Positions 24,244 to 32,046 of a DNA stretch of 64,000 nucleotides are shown in pieces; position 1 is the first letter of the stretch; each line of letters opens with the position of its first letter. The stretch comes from Lentzea aerocolonigenes (GTDB taxonomy: Bacteria > Actinomycetota > Actinomycetes > Mycobacteriales > Pseudonocardiaceae): positions 1 through 64,000 of the forward strand of contig NZ_BBOJ01000035.1 in NCBI RefSeq assembly GCF_000974445.1, in the 5' to 3' direction. Under the pieces are notes generated by a model. The model did no database searches and had not been told where the DNA came from. It saw only the letters and a program-made list of their open reading frames with translations. Made by a program: the position numbers and the translations under genes.

Positions 24244-25176
24244 GTGGCTGTGTCTAGAATTCTCGTGAGCAACGAGGAAGACGACAGGAGTGGTTACGAG
24301 TACCTGGATGCCGTACCTGGGCTAGAACTCGTCGAATACGATCCTAATGACCTCGCCCTGGACGATTTGCAGCGTTCAGTTCAACTGCTCATGCCGCCAT
24401 ACCGGGGGAGTCACCGACCCCTCGGCTTGGTTGAGGTGCTGCCAAACCTGCGGATGGTGCAGCTTCTCTCGGCAGGCGTAGATGAGTGGAGGCCTCGCGT
24501 GCCTAAGCACGTGATGGTGGCTAGCGCGCGCGGCGCGCATGCGGGTCCGGTTTCTGAGTGGGTGCTGTCGGCAATTTTGACGCAGTTGCGCCAATGGCCT
24601 GCGCTGGTCAGGTTTCAGGACCAACACACGTGGGCCCACCGCAAGTTCGACGCTGACACGCTCGCTGGCAAGCGCGTTCTCATTGTCGGTGCGGGAAGCA
24701 TTGGAATGGCAGTTGCGCGAAAACTTGACGCTTTTGGGGCTGAACCGACGCTGGTCGCTAGCTCCGCGCGAAACGGTGTGCATGGACCCGACGAACTGCC
24801 GCAACTGATTCCGGGCCACGCCGTCGTAGTTGTTACTACACCTCTTACGGAGACGACGGCAGGCCTTGTGGATGCCAGGTTCCTTGCTGCTATGGACGAC
24901 GGCGCGCTGCTGGTAAACGCTGGTCGTGGTCAAGTCGTCGACACGGACGCGCTGGTCCTCGAACTACGGAGCGGCCGTCTCCGTGCGGCTCTCGACGTGA
25001 CCGATCCTGAACCCTTGCCTCCTGAGCATCCAATGTGGGATTGCGCCGGAGCGATTGTCAGTCCGCATGCTGCTCGTACCGTTCCCGGAACCAATCGGCT
25101 TTGCTACCGGGTAGCGGCGGATCAGATCGCAACGTTCCTGTCGGGCGGCACGCCGTCGAACGTGGCCTACCTCTAG
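24244..25176 (+). CDS. D-isomer-specific 2-hydroxyacid dehydrogenase
   Basis: The 310-residue protein has the family layout: N-terminal substrate domain, the NAD-binding segment KRVLIVGAGSIGMAVARKL, the catalytic-region signatures VVVVTTPLTETTAGLVDARF and ALLVNAGRGQVVDTDAL, then ALDVTDPEPLPPEHPMW and the catalytic His in SPHAARTVPG. It reduces or oxidises a 2-keto/2-hydroxy acid with NAD(P). GTG 24244 lies 3 bp after the GntR-kinase stop, so the two form a bicistron on the element. Substrate unknown. Confidence 0.88.
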   Translation: MAVSRILVSNEEDDRSGYEYLDAVPGLELVEYDPNDLALDDLQRSVQLLMPPYRGSHRPLGLVEVLPNLRMVQLLSAGVDEWRPRVPKHVMVASARGAHAGPVSEWVLSAILTQLRQWPALVRFQDQHTWAHRKFDADTLAGKRVLIVGAGSIGMAVARKLDAFGAEPTLVASSARNGVHGPDELPQLIPGHAVVVVTTPLTETTAGLVDARFLAAMDDGALLVNAGRGQVVDTDALVLELRSGRLRAALDVTDPEPLPPEHPMWDCAGAIVSPHAARTVPGTNRLCYRVAADQIATFLSGGTPSNVAYL

Positions 25177-25208
25177 GACGGCTGTAGCCGGGAGGGGGTT
25201 CCTGGAAC

Positions 25209-25470
25209 ATCGGTAACTGCGGTAACTGCGGTAACCGTGCAGGTCAAACGGTTACCGCAGAGGGGGCGGTTACCGATCGCGATGGTAACCCGAGTGTCTT
25301 GCCGCCGAACACCGTTGTTGGTTCACCCCCTCCCGGCTTCAGCATCTGTGCCCTCGGAGGCCGTGAGGTGGTGAGGGGCGTTACCGTTCCGATCGGTAAC
25401 CGCACCTCTATCGGTAACCGTCTGACCTGCATGGTTACCGCAGTTACCGCAGTTACCGCAGTTACCGACG
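25209..25470. repeat. Inverted array of GGTAAC/GTTACC repeats
   Basis: Thirteen GGTAAC or GTTACC hexamers occur in 262 bp. The left arm has three at 25212, 25221 and 25230 with an exact 9-bp period (GGTAACTGC units), then GCAGGTCA. The right arm is its inverted counterpart with four at 25434, 25443, 25452 and 25461, preceded by TGACCTGCAT. Between lie inverted pairs at 25269/25284 and 25380/25395. It is non-coding and sits between the dehydrogenase and the right-end cargo. Origin of replication or clt transfer locus are the best candidates. Confidence 0.85.
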
Positions 25471-25577
25471 TCTGAGACGCAGGGGACGGCTACAGCAGTA
25501 CCGAGCTCGGCCGATGGGAGTCCTGCGGCTGTCATTCGACGGCTCGGTTTATCGGAGGGGCACGTTGAGGCTGGTTG

Positions 25578-26396
25578 CTAGCGCCGCCGTTTCGGTTTCA
25601 CTGCTTGGGTCGCTATTTCATCGGTCAGACTGCCTTTTAGGAATTCCTTAGTAGTTAGCCCCAGGTCGATTCCCGACAGGATGTGTGAAACTTCTGGTGC
25701 TGGCTCTCCATCCGTGGCGCCATATCGTTTGATGGATATATCAAGTCCTGAAGGCGGCATAAAGACGACGGTCGAGGATGGGCTAATGGTGTGTGCTAGG
25801 TCATGTACCGACTCTGCGGCGCGCTTGTTTGTTTCTGCGAGGATCTTCATGAGGCTGCTCGGATTCCGAAGTGTCTTTTTGCTTAGCGCGTCGAGTCTCT
25901 TGCGGTCTTCTGGTCGGATCGCGTATTCGCCAGAGCCTTTAATCGTCAAATCTGAGCCGCAGACCTCAAAGGCGTCAAGGTGAAATTCTGTCAGGATGGT
26001 CTTCTTTGCTGATGGCGACGCTGACTGCTCATTCGTGATTGTGGCCGCCCATGGTCTTCCGTGTACGAACGCGCCTATGGTGAAGTAGTGCGGTACATCG
26101 TGTCTTTGGGATTCTCGGCCAAGCTCTCTGCTGGCCTGTTCTCGTAGGTCTAAAAGGGTTTCGCCTACCGTCCGGATCTTGCCTCTTAGTACATCCCGCA
26201 TCCACTCGGATACGTCTGAGTATCCAGCTCTGCCGAGTCCTGTGTATGAAATGAGGGCTGATCCGTCGGGACAACTCACGATCACGTATTTAGTGCTGGC
26301 GTCAGTGTCTCGTTTGCCGCCCGGTTTCAAAGTGAGCCGGTGGTCGGAGCACGACATGATTCCCCAAGTTGCCGCGATCATCATTATCAGCGTCAT
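25578..26396 (-). CDS. Hypothetical protein, possibly Ntn-hydrolase-like cargo
   Basis: The 272-residue protein begins TLIMMIAATWGIMSCSDHRL, a pattern like the start of proteasome-type Ntn hydrolases (Thr after Met, a short strand, then 'S/A-D-xR'), and continues with GSALISYTGLGRAGYSDVSEW. A helical middle and a basic C-terminus (KPKRRR) follow. The resemblance is weak and I do not assign an activity. It is the last gene before attR, monocistronic, and clearly more AT-rich in codon use than the element core, so it looks like separately acquired cargo. Confidence 0.6.
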   Translation of the reverse strand: MTLIMMIAATWGIMSCSDHRLTLKPGGKRDTDASTKYVIVSCPDGSALISYTGLGRAGYSDVSEWMRDVLRGKIRTVGETLLDLREQASRELGRESQRHDVPHYFTIGAFVHGRPWAATITNEQSASPSAKKTILTEFHLDAFEVCGSDLTIKGSGEYAIRPEDRKRLDALSKKTLRNPSSLMKILAETNKRAAESVHDLAHTISPSSTVVFMPPSGLDISIKRYGATDGEPAPEVSHILSGIDLGLTTKEFLKGSLTDEIATQAVKPKRRR

Positions 26397-26679
26397 GAGC
26401 TACCTGCTTCGGTAGACGGCGTGGCTGCCCTCAGTGTGCATCCGTATCCAACTTCCGCGCAGCGGCAGCCTGACGGATGTCATCCTCGGTGGATTAAGGG
26501 CAGGCGCCACCTGTAGTTGCATCGGCGATGGGCTTGTGACGCTCTGGAATCAGGGCGATGCGCAGAGGCGCTGACATGGGGCGCTCTCTCGGGTTCCGAC
26601 TGTGCTGCGTACCGGGGACGTACCGAAGTGGCGCACAGTGTAGGTTGTGCCGCAGGTCAGGGCGGGTGCTCACGCGAGT
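26397..26679. other. Right-end non-coding arm of the element
   Basis: No gene is supported in these 283 bp. The segment carries the GTACCG repeat pair (26609-26629) and otherwise should be the P arm of the attachment site. Confidence 0.5.
26609..26629 (+). promoter_or_regulatory. Candidate integrase arm site, right end
   Basis: GTACCGGGGACGTACCGAAGT differs by one base from the copy near attL (13583-13603) and has the same orientation. It lies 50 bp before attR. Confidence 0.5.
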
Positions 26680-26730
26680 CTGTAAATCCGTCGCGAAAGC
26701 TACAGAGGTTCGAATCCTCTACCCGCCACA
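26680..26730 (+). repeat. attR core, 51 bp (3' fragment of tRNA-Tyr)
   Basis: Identical to 13434-13484. It is the original chromosomal 3' part of tRNA-Tyr, now separated from its 5' half by the element, and not a functional tRNA. Confidence 0.95.
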
Positions 26731-26740
26731 GCAGGACAGA

Positions 26741-26774
26741 AGGCCCTGTGACCAGGTGACTGGTCACAGGGCCT
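26741..26774 (+). terminator. Original tRNA-Tyr terminator
   Basis: AGGCCCTGTGACCAG pairs perfectly with CTGGTCACAGGGCCT around GTGA, followed by TTGTAG. It is outside attR, so it is the host terminator that the element's copy imitates. Confidence 0.85.
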
Positions 26775-26972
26775 TTGTAGTGTCGGCAGGTCGGGCGTGA
26801 CTCGAACCGGGCCTGCGCGCCGGCCGTGCCCGACGCGGACACCCGAGCGAGCCGCGGTCGCCAGGTCGAGCGGGTCCCGTGTCCGTCGCGAATCGTGGAC
26901 TGTGGACGCATTGCCGAAATCGTCGTTACGATTCCCGGGACCGAACCTGATGTTCGACGATCGGCGACATTG

Positions 26973-27761
26973 GTGGACGTGTTCATCTCCTACTGCCGGC
27001 GTGATGTCGATGCCGCGCGGCAAATGGCGAACTTGCTCCTCGGGGCCGGGTACAACGTCTGGGTCGACTGGGAACTGCGGGCCGGGCAGACCTGGAAGGC
27101 GATGATCCGGGAGAAGATCGAGAACAGCGACCGGTTCGTTTGCGTCGTGACTCCGGAGATGCTCGATTCTCCGTGGTGCACGTGGGAGTTGTCCGTCGCG
27201 ACTCGGATGGGCAAGCCGGTCGTGCCGGTGCTCGTCCGCGTCGGTGGGCGGGAGCACGCCGTGCTGCGGACCATCCAGTTCGCCGACTTCACCGGCGGGG
27301 CCACGGACGCGGCGGTGGCCTCACTGCTCGAGGGGATGGCCGCGGCGGTGTCGAGCGTGCCGGACCCCGGGCTGCCGATCGAGCCTCCGGAGAGTGAGCT
27401 CCACCAACCGTATTATCGCCGGCATTTCAGCGACGCCATCATTTCGCAGCAGTTCGACCTGCGTGCCACGGGTGAGCTCATTCTCGAAAAGCGGAGTGCT
27501 TCCCGGCTCGTTCTGGGTTTCGTCCAGGTCGGCGGGCGGGTCACGCTCACCGATCAGAGGTTGCTCTTCGAGGCCCATTCCTTCAACTTCAAGGCCGAAC
27601 GCGTGGAAATCGGCCTCGCGGACGTCCTGCGCGTCGATTCGTTCACGATCGGTGTTCTTCCGCCTGGCTTCACTGTGCACACCAGGTCCGGCCGGAAGTT
27701 CAGGTTCGTCAGCTACGGCAGAAACGACCTAGTCGAGGCGATAGATCGATATCGCCCATGA
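26973..27761 (+). CDS. TIR-domain protein with C-terminal GRAM/PH-like domain
   Basis: The N-terminal about 135 residues are a TIR domain: VDVFISYCRRDVDAARQMAN, GYNVWVDWELRAGQTW and SDRFVCVVTPEMLDSPWCTWELS. The Glu in W-C-T-W-E-L (residue 72 from GTG 26973) matches the catalytic Glu of NAD-cleaving TIR enzymes. Residues about 170-255 (LVLGFVQVGGRVTLTDQRLLF, RVEIGLADVLRVDSFTIG, GRKFRFVSYGRNDLVEAI) resemble a GRAM/PH-like domain that may bind lipid. The start codon is uncertain; GTG 26973 is at the domain edge and upstream in-frame sequence is poor. It is immediately right of attR. A role in immunity by NAD depletion is possible but not shown. Confidence 0.75.
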   Translation: MDVFISYCRRDVDAARQMANLLLGAGYNVWVDWELRAGQTWKAMIREKIENSDRFVCVVTPEMLDSPWCTWELSVATRMGKPVVPVLVRVGGREHAVLRTIQFADFTGGATDAAVASLLEGMAAAVSSVPDPGLPIEPPESELHQPYYRRHFSDAIISQQFDLRATGELILEKRSASRLVLGFVQVGGRVTLTDQRLLFEAHSFNFKAERVEIGLADVLRVDSFTIGVLPPGFTVHTRSGRKFRFVSYGRNDLVEAIDRYRP

Positions 27762-27812
27762 CGGCGTCGGCGCGTGTAGGTTGTCGTCGCCAATCCAGCA
27801 GGGGGGATCCAC

Positions 27813-28490
27813 GTGCGTACGCAGATGGCCACGGAGGCCGGTAGGACGACGGCGCCGAGCGAGGACCGTGCCGTGGTCGGGCCGAACCTGCTCGCCGTGC
27901 TCGACGGCGTCACGGCCAAGCCGGAGAACGGGTGCGAGCACGGGGTCGGGTGGTTCGCCGACCAGCTCTCCGCGGAGATCCTGCGGGTCGCGCACCTCGG
28001 GCCCGCCGAGGCGCTCAAGGAGGCCATCGCGCAGGCCGCGGCGCTGCACGACGGCACGTGCGACCTCGACCACCCCGACTCGCCCAGCGTGGCGATCGCG
28101 ATGGTGCAGATCAAGGACGACGTGCTGCGGTACCTGGTGCTGGGTGACGCCACGGTCGTCGTCGACACCAAGCGGGAACTGCACGTCGTGAGCGACACGC
28201 AGACCAAGCGCACGGCCGGTGCGAAGGCCGCTGACGTCGAGCACGCGCTCACCGGCGAGGTGCCGATCCAGGACGTGCGCCGCCTCGCGATCCTCTCCGA
28301 CGGCGCCGCGCGTGCGGTGGACCTGTTCAACCTCTTCGACTGGCCCAAGGCTCTCGAACTGATGGCGGCGAACGGGCCGGACGACCTCATCCGCAAGATG
28401 CGCGCGGTCGAGAAGGAAGACGCCAAGGCCGTCGACTGGCCGCGCAAGAAGATCTCCGACGACGCGACCGTCGTGTACCTCGACCGGTGA
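27813..28490 (+). CDS. PP2C-type Ser/Thr phosphatase-like protein
   Basis: The 225-residue protein has the PP2C metal motifs in order: SEDRAVVGPNLLAVLDGVTA (first Asp pair), YLVLGDATVVV, RRLAILSDGAARAVDLF and ISDDATVVYLD at the C-terminus. It is shorter than eukaryotic PP2C, as for bacterial stand-alone forms. GTG 27813 follows GGGGGG. It overlaps the following gene by 4 bp, forming a two-gene unit. Confidence 0.8.
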   Translation: MRTQMATEAGRTTAPSEDRAVVGPNLLAVLDGVTAKPENGCEHGVGWFADQLSAEILRVAHLGPAEALKEAIAQAAALHDGTCDLDHPDSPSVAIAMVQIKDDVLRYLVLGDATVVVDTKRELHVVSDTQTKRTAGAKAADVEHALTGEVPIQDVRRLAILSDGAARAVDLFNLFDWPKALELMAANGPDDLIRKMRAVEKEDAKAVDWPRKKISDDATVVYLDR

Positions 28491-29308
28491 CGACGCTCTC
28501 GGCGCTGGACGACGTGCTGCGCGACGCCGCGAGCGTCCGGGTCTCCGAGATCGAGTGGTACGGCGAGATCGTCGTCGACCTGACGGAGCCGGGCGAACTC
28601 GACCGGCTGCGGGCGGCCCTGGCGGTCGCCGACTTGCCGGGTTACGTGTGCGCGTGCCGCGGACAGGTCCGGTTCGAGTTCTTCGACGCACGGGGCGAAC
28701 GTCTCACCGTCGTCGTCATGCACCACGGGATCTCGCTCGCCTGGCAGTGGCTCAGCGGCCACGGGGAGCTCGCGGACGGCGGGAAGTTGTTGCGCTGGCT
28801 GGGAGATCACGGCCTGCCCGGTCCGTTGCTCAGCAGCGCCGAACGGCCGGAACGGCTGGCCTGGATCGCCGCGATGCCGCCCGCGCTGGAGGAGATGGCC
28901 GGCGATCTGGTCGGCCACTGGCCGATGGCCGCCGACTCCAAGCACGTGGCCGAGGCGCGCAAACGCATGCGGATCGTCGATCCCGTGACGGGAGTGCTGC
29001 AACTGCTGGCCTGGTGTGCGTCTGGGATGGGCAACGGGACGAAGTCCCCGCCGTACGAGGACGTTCCGGGCCTGGTCCTGCGTGACACGCCGATCGCGGA
29101 GATCGTCGAAGCGCTCCAGGACCCCCAGGCCGACGAACGTCACGACGTCGGCGCGGCCAGAATCCTGTTGGTGGACAAGGGCAGGGTCAGGCAACGGATG
29201 GACGTGGCCTCGCTGCCCGGTCCGCTCCGGGTCCGCGTGCGGGAAGCCGCCGCGGCGCGCGGGTACGACCTGCCGCGGTGGGCGGAGATCCTGCTGTCCA
29301 AGGCCTAG
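28487..29308 (+). CDS. Hypothetical protein coupled to the PP2C gene
   Basis: A 273-residue soluble protein starting at GTG 28487 within the phosphatase stop (GTGA). It is mixed alpha/beta with RFEFFDARGERLTVVVMHHG and a later AARILLVDKGRVRQRMDV. I do not recognise a domain. The translational coupling suggests it is a substrate or regulator of the phosphatase. Confidence 0.65.
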   Translation: MTTLSALDDVLRDAASVRVSEIEWYGEIVVDLTEPGELDRLRAALAVADLPGYVCACRGQVRFEFFDARGERLTVVVMHHGISLAWQWLSGHGELADGGKLLRWLGDHGLPGPLLSSAERPERLAWIAAMPPALEEMAGDLVGHWPMAADSKHVAEARKRMRIVDPVTGVLQLLAWCASGMGNGTKSPPYEDVPGLVLRDTPIAEIVEALQDPQADERHDVGAARILLVDKGRVRQRMDVASLPGPLRVRVREAAAARGYDLPRWAEILLSKA

Positions 29309-29391
29309 AAAAATCTTCGAAGAACCTGTCACACATCCGTCGCGCCTCGGGTCAACAGGGCAGAAGACGACGAAGACAGGGAGACACGAAG

Positions 29392-29817
29392 ATGAGGATC
29401 GCCAACCCGATGATGACCGTGCCCGGCGCGATGCAGGCGCTCCTGGGACTGTCCGAGGCGGCGGAGAAGACCGGGCTGGACAAGAACTTCCTGGAGCTGG
29501 TCTACCTGAGGGTCAGCATCATCAACAGCTGTGGGGTCTGCATCGACTACCACAGCAAGCTGCTGCGCAAGGCGGGCGAGACGGACGAGCGGGTCTACTC
29601 CGTGGCCGGTTGGCGGGACGTGCCGTACTACACGGACGCGGAGAAGGCGGCGTTCGCGCTCGCCGAGGAGATGACCAGCGTGCACGTCAGTGACGACGTG
29701 TGGAACGAGGCGGCGAAGCACTGGAGCGAGGCCCAGCTCGGCGGGCTCACGATCGCGATCTCCGCGATCAACGTGTGGAACCGGCTCAACGTCGCCACGC
29801 AGCAGAAGGTGGCCTGA
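29392..29817 (+). CDS. Carboxymuconolactone decarboxylase/AhpD-like protein
   Basis: The 141-residue all-helical protein contains the CMD/AhpD redox signature CGVCIDYHSKLLRKAG (C-x-x-C-x-x-x-H) preceded by LVYLRVSIINS. Such proteins are peroxidase-like thiol reductases or decarboxylase relatives. ATG 29392 has AGGGAG at 29377-29382; an in-frame start at 29278 overlaps the preceding gene and lacks a site. A strong terminator follows at once, so it is monocistronic. Confidence 0.88.
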   Translation: MRIANPMMTVPGAMQALLGLSEAAEKTGLDKNFLELVYLRVSIINSCGVCIDYHSKLLRKAGETDERVYSVAGWRDVPYYTDAEKAAFALAEEMTSVHVSDDVWNEAAKHWSEAQLGGLTIAISAINVWNRLNVATQQKVA

Positions 29818-29830
29818 GTTCGAAGAAGTC

Positions 29831-29874
29831 GAGGCCGGCGCGCAAGAGCTTCCTCTCTCTTGCGTGCCGGCCTC
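29831..29874 (+). terminator. Strong terminator after the AhpD-like gene
   Basis: GAGGCCGGCGCGCAAGAG and CTCTTGCGTGCCGGCCTC form an 18-bp stem with one G-T pair and an 8-nt loop. It may also end the convergent 29934 gene. Confidence 0.8.
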
Positions 29875-29933
29875 AGCGCGCAGCATACCCCATGTCGAAC
29901 AGATGTTCGATCATTGGGCGATCAACACGCCGA

Positions 29934-30170
29934 TCAACTCGCGGCGAGCGCCGCCCGGCCGTCGTCGGTCAGCTCCGCGCCGACGCGATGGCCGAAGCTC
30001 GTCGGCTGCATGGGGCGCAGCAGTCCCGCGTGCACGAGATCGTGCGTCGCCATCTGGTCGCAGCAGGGCAGTCCGTCGACGTACAGCTCGGGCTCCGTGC
30101 CGCCGGTGACCTCGGCACGGCCTGCCGCGACAGCCCGCAGCATCGCCCTCGCTCTTCCGCTGAGTTCCAT
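29934..30170 (-). CDS. Small hypothetical protein, 78 residues
   Basis: The start ATG 30170 is chosen because GGGGGGT precedes it at the right distance; a longer frame from 30242 has none. The N-terminus ELSGRARAMLRAVAAGRAEV and C-terminus DDGRAALAAS look like a winged-helix edge (the T-D-x-G-R-x-A-L pattern is common in such proteins), with YVDGLPCCDQMATHDLVHAG between. A small DNA-binding regulator is possible. Confidence 0.6.
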   Translation of the reverse strand: MELSGRARAMLRAVAAGRAEVTGGTEPELYVDGLPCCDQMATHDLVHAGLLRPMQPTSFGHRVGAELTDDGRAALAAS

Positions 30171-30308
30171 CTCGACCCCCCAGGTGTGGTGTCCGAATCC
30201 GCTATCCCCTTTGTCGAAATAGAGGCCGGATTCGTTCCACAAGTACGGGCTCGTTCGGGTTCTTCGCTTGTGTGAACGGGTAGATCATGTCTCACTACGC
30301 CGTTCGGG

Positions 30309-31103
30309 TCACGAAGACACGCCGGGGGACGTGCGCAAAGCCGGTCGGCGGGCCCACGTCGTCCAGCGCGGGCGATACCCCTGCGAGTACCAGAACGGCG
30401 TCGACCGCGGGTTCGGCAGGGCGTGGTGGAGCAGCGTCGACGCCACCCCCGAGCGGTCCAGCACGTCGTGCACGTGCGCCACGAGCGCGCTGCCCGCGCC
30501 GGTGCCGCGGGAGTCCGGCCGTACGCCGAGGTGTCCGAAGTAGGCGAACGGGCGCGCCTCTGTGAAGCGCTCCATCCACAGCGCGTGCGACGGCATGTCG
30601 ACGTAGGCCATGCCGACGGGCGTGTCACCGCGGACGGCCAGCCACATCGCCTCGTGGTCGCGGTCGAGCACCTCGGCGTACGTCGACCTGAGGTGCTCCT
30701 CGCTGTTCGGGCGTTCGGTGACCATGCCGAACGCCGCGTCGTACCTGATCGTGTGCATGTTCAGCTCGACCGCGACGTCCAGGTCGGCGTGCGTCGCGGG
30801 GCGGATGCGGACGTCGGACGGCCGGGGCGGTGCGGACCGTCCGGCCAGGCGTTCGGCGATCACCGTGAGCGGGGCGAAGCCGTGGTGGATCAACGGCAGC
30901 GCGTTGGTGGTCTCGTGGCTCGGCACCGTCACGATCGCCGCGGTGTCCGTGTCGTCCAGGCCGGTGAGGCGGTGCTCCCACTCGTCGAGCAACGCGGGCA
31001 GGTCCCAGCCCGGTTGCCAGGTCAGGCTGTGGACGCGCAGTGGGCTCCACGTCGGTAGAAGGGAATCCGGATCCGTCTCGCGGTACGAGAAAATCTCCGT
31101 CAC
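30309..31103 (-). CDS. GNAT-family N-acetyltransferase
   Basis: The 264-residue protein has an N-terminal GNAT-like half and a canonical C-terminal GNAT domain: VRIRPATHADLDVAVELN, EAMWLAVRGDTPVGMAYVDM, YFGHLGVRPDSRGTGAGSAL with the acetyl-CoA loop R-G-T-G-A-G, and STPFWYSQGYRP. It starts at GTG 31103, 31 bp from the divergent phzF-like gene. The substrate is unknown. Confidence 0.85.
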   Translation of the reverse strand: MTEIFSYRETDPDSLLPTWSPLRVHSLTWQPGWDLPALLDEWEHRLTGLDDTDTAAIVTVPSHETTNALPLIHHGFAPLTVIAERLAGRSAPPRPSDVRIRPATHADLDVAVELNMHTIRYDAAFGMVTERPNSEEHLRSTYAEVLDRDHEAMWLAVRGDTPVGMAYVDMPSHALWMERFTEARPFAYFGHLGVRPDSRGTGAGSALVAHVHDVLDRSGVASTLLHHALPNPRSTPFWYSQGYRPRWTTWARRPALRTSPGVSS

Positions 31104-31134
31104 GACCTCATCTGAGCATGGCAGGGTCGCGCGT

Positions 31135-31887
31135 GTGGAGATCTTCGTCGTGGACGCGTTCACCGACCGGCCCTTCGCGGGCAACCCCGCCGGCGTCGTG
31201 CTCCTCGCCGAGCCGCGCGACGACGACTGGATGCAGCGGGTCGCCGCCGAGTTGAAGCACGAGGGAACGGCCTTCGTCACCTCGGACAACGAGCTCCGGT
31301 GGTTCTCGCCGACGCGCGAGCTCGAACTCTGCGGGCACGCCACGCTCGCCGCCGCGCACGTCCTCGGCGGCGAGCAGAAGTTCACCACGCGTAGTGGCGT
31401 CCTCACGTGCGTCAACGACGACGGATGGGTCCGGATGGACTTCCCGGCGGACCCGTCAGAATTGACTGACCCGCCAATCGGACTAGCAGCAGCGCTGCCA
31501 CATGCGACGATCAAGTTCGTGGCGCGTGGGCGCTTCGACTACCTGATCGAGTTGGGGAGCGCCGCGGAAGTCCGTTCCTTGCGACCTGACGTCCAAGGAC
31601 TGGCACAGATTTCGTCACGGGGAGTAATCGTGACGGCTGCTGGCGACGGTGAAGCAGACGTCGTGAGTCGCTGTTTTTATCCGGCCGTCGGCATCCCGGA
31701 GGACTCCGTCACCGGTTCGGCCCACTGCACGCTGGCGTCCTATTGGGTGCCTCGGCTCCAGCGCGCTGACCTGCTGGCGGAGCAGGCGTCGCCGCGGGGA
31801 GGGTTCGTGCGGGCGACCCTCGCACAAGATCGCGTACTGCTCTCCGGGCAGGCCGTGACGGTGCTCCGGGGGCGCCTGAACGTCTAA
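31135..31887 (+). CDS. PhzF-family protein
   Basis: The 250-residue protein has the PhzF signatures: VVDAFTDRPFAGNPAGVVLL, the candidate catalytic Glu43 in ELKHEGTAFV, FSPTRELELCGHATLAAAHV, and the second-half repeat SVTGSAHCTLASYW. Members isomerise or epimerise small metabolites with this Glu. Length is slightly below the usual 260-280. Start GTG 31135 lies 31 bp from the divergent GNAT gene. Confidence 0.88.
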   Translation: MEIFVVDAFTDRPFAGNPAGVVLLAEPRDDDWMQRVAAELKHEGTAFVTSDNELRWFSPTRELELCGHATLAAAHVLGGEQKFTTRSGVLTCVNDDGWVRMDFPADPSELTDPPIGLAAALPHATIKFVARGRFDYLIELGSAAEVRSLRPDVQGLAQISSRGVIVTAAGDGEADVVSRCFYPAVGIPEDSVTGSAHCTLASYWVPRLQRADLLAEQASPRGGFVRATLAQDRVLLSGQAVTVLRGRLNV

Positions 31888-32046
31888 TCACGTCTGGGTG
31901 AATCGACGTCACTACGGGTGCTCGACCTGCCATTTCGTCCCCCGAGCGGGGTACATTGGTGCCCCTGGAGGGGTCCTGATCGCCAAGTGCGGGACCCCTC
32001 AGTCACGCCTAGAGGTCCCCCCACCCCAGGCCGACGAGGAGGCTGG

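Larger units (their letters stand above)
13434..26730. mobile_element. AICE-type integrative conjugative element in tRNA-Tyr
   Basis: A 51-bp perfect direct repeat bounds about 13.2 kb: 13434-13484 within tRNA-Tyr and 26680-26730. Directly inside attL is a tyrosine integrase, and the rest holds Xis, a replication module, an FtsK/TraB translocase, Spd-like membrane proteins and a GntR regulator. This is the gene set of actinomycete integrative conjugative elements, which move double-stranded DNA with one FtsK-like pump and need no relaxase. The core is complete with no evident frameshift. Cargo is at the right end. Confidence 0.93.

Noticed and set aside
27713..29332. Open frame of 539 codons on the minus strand
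   Set aside because: Antisense to the PP2C gene and its partner; no family and a biased composition.
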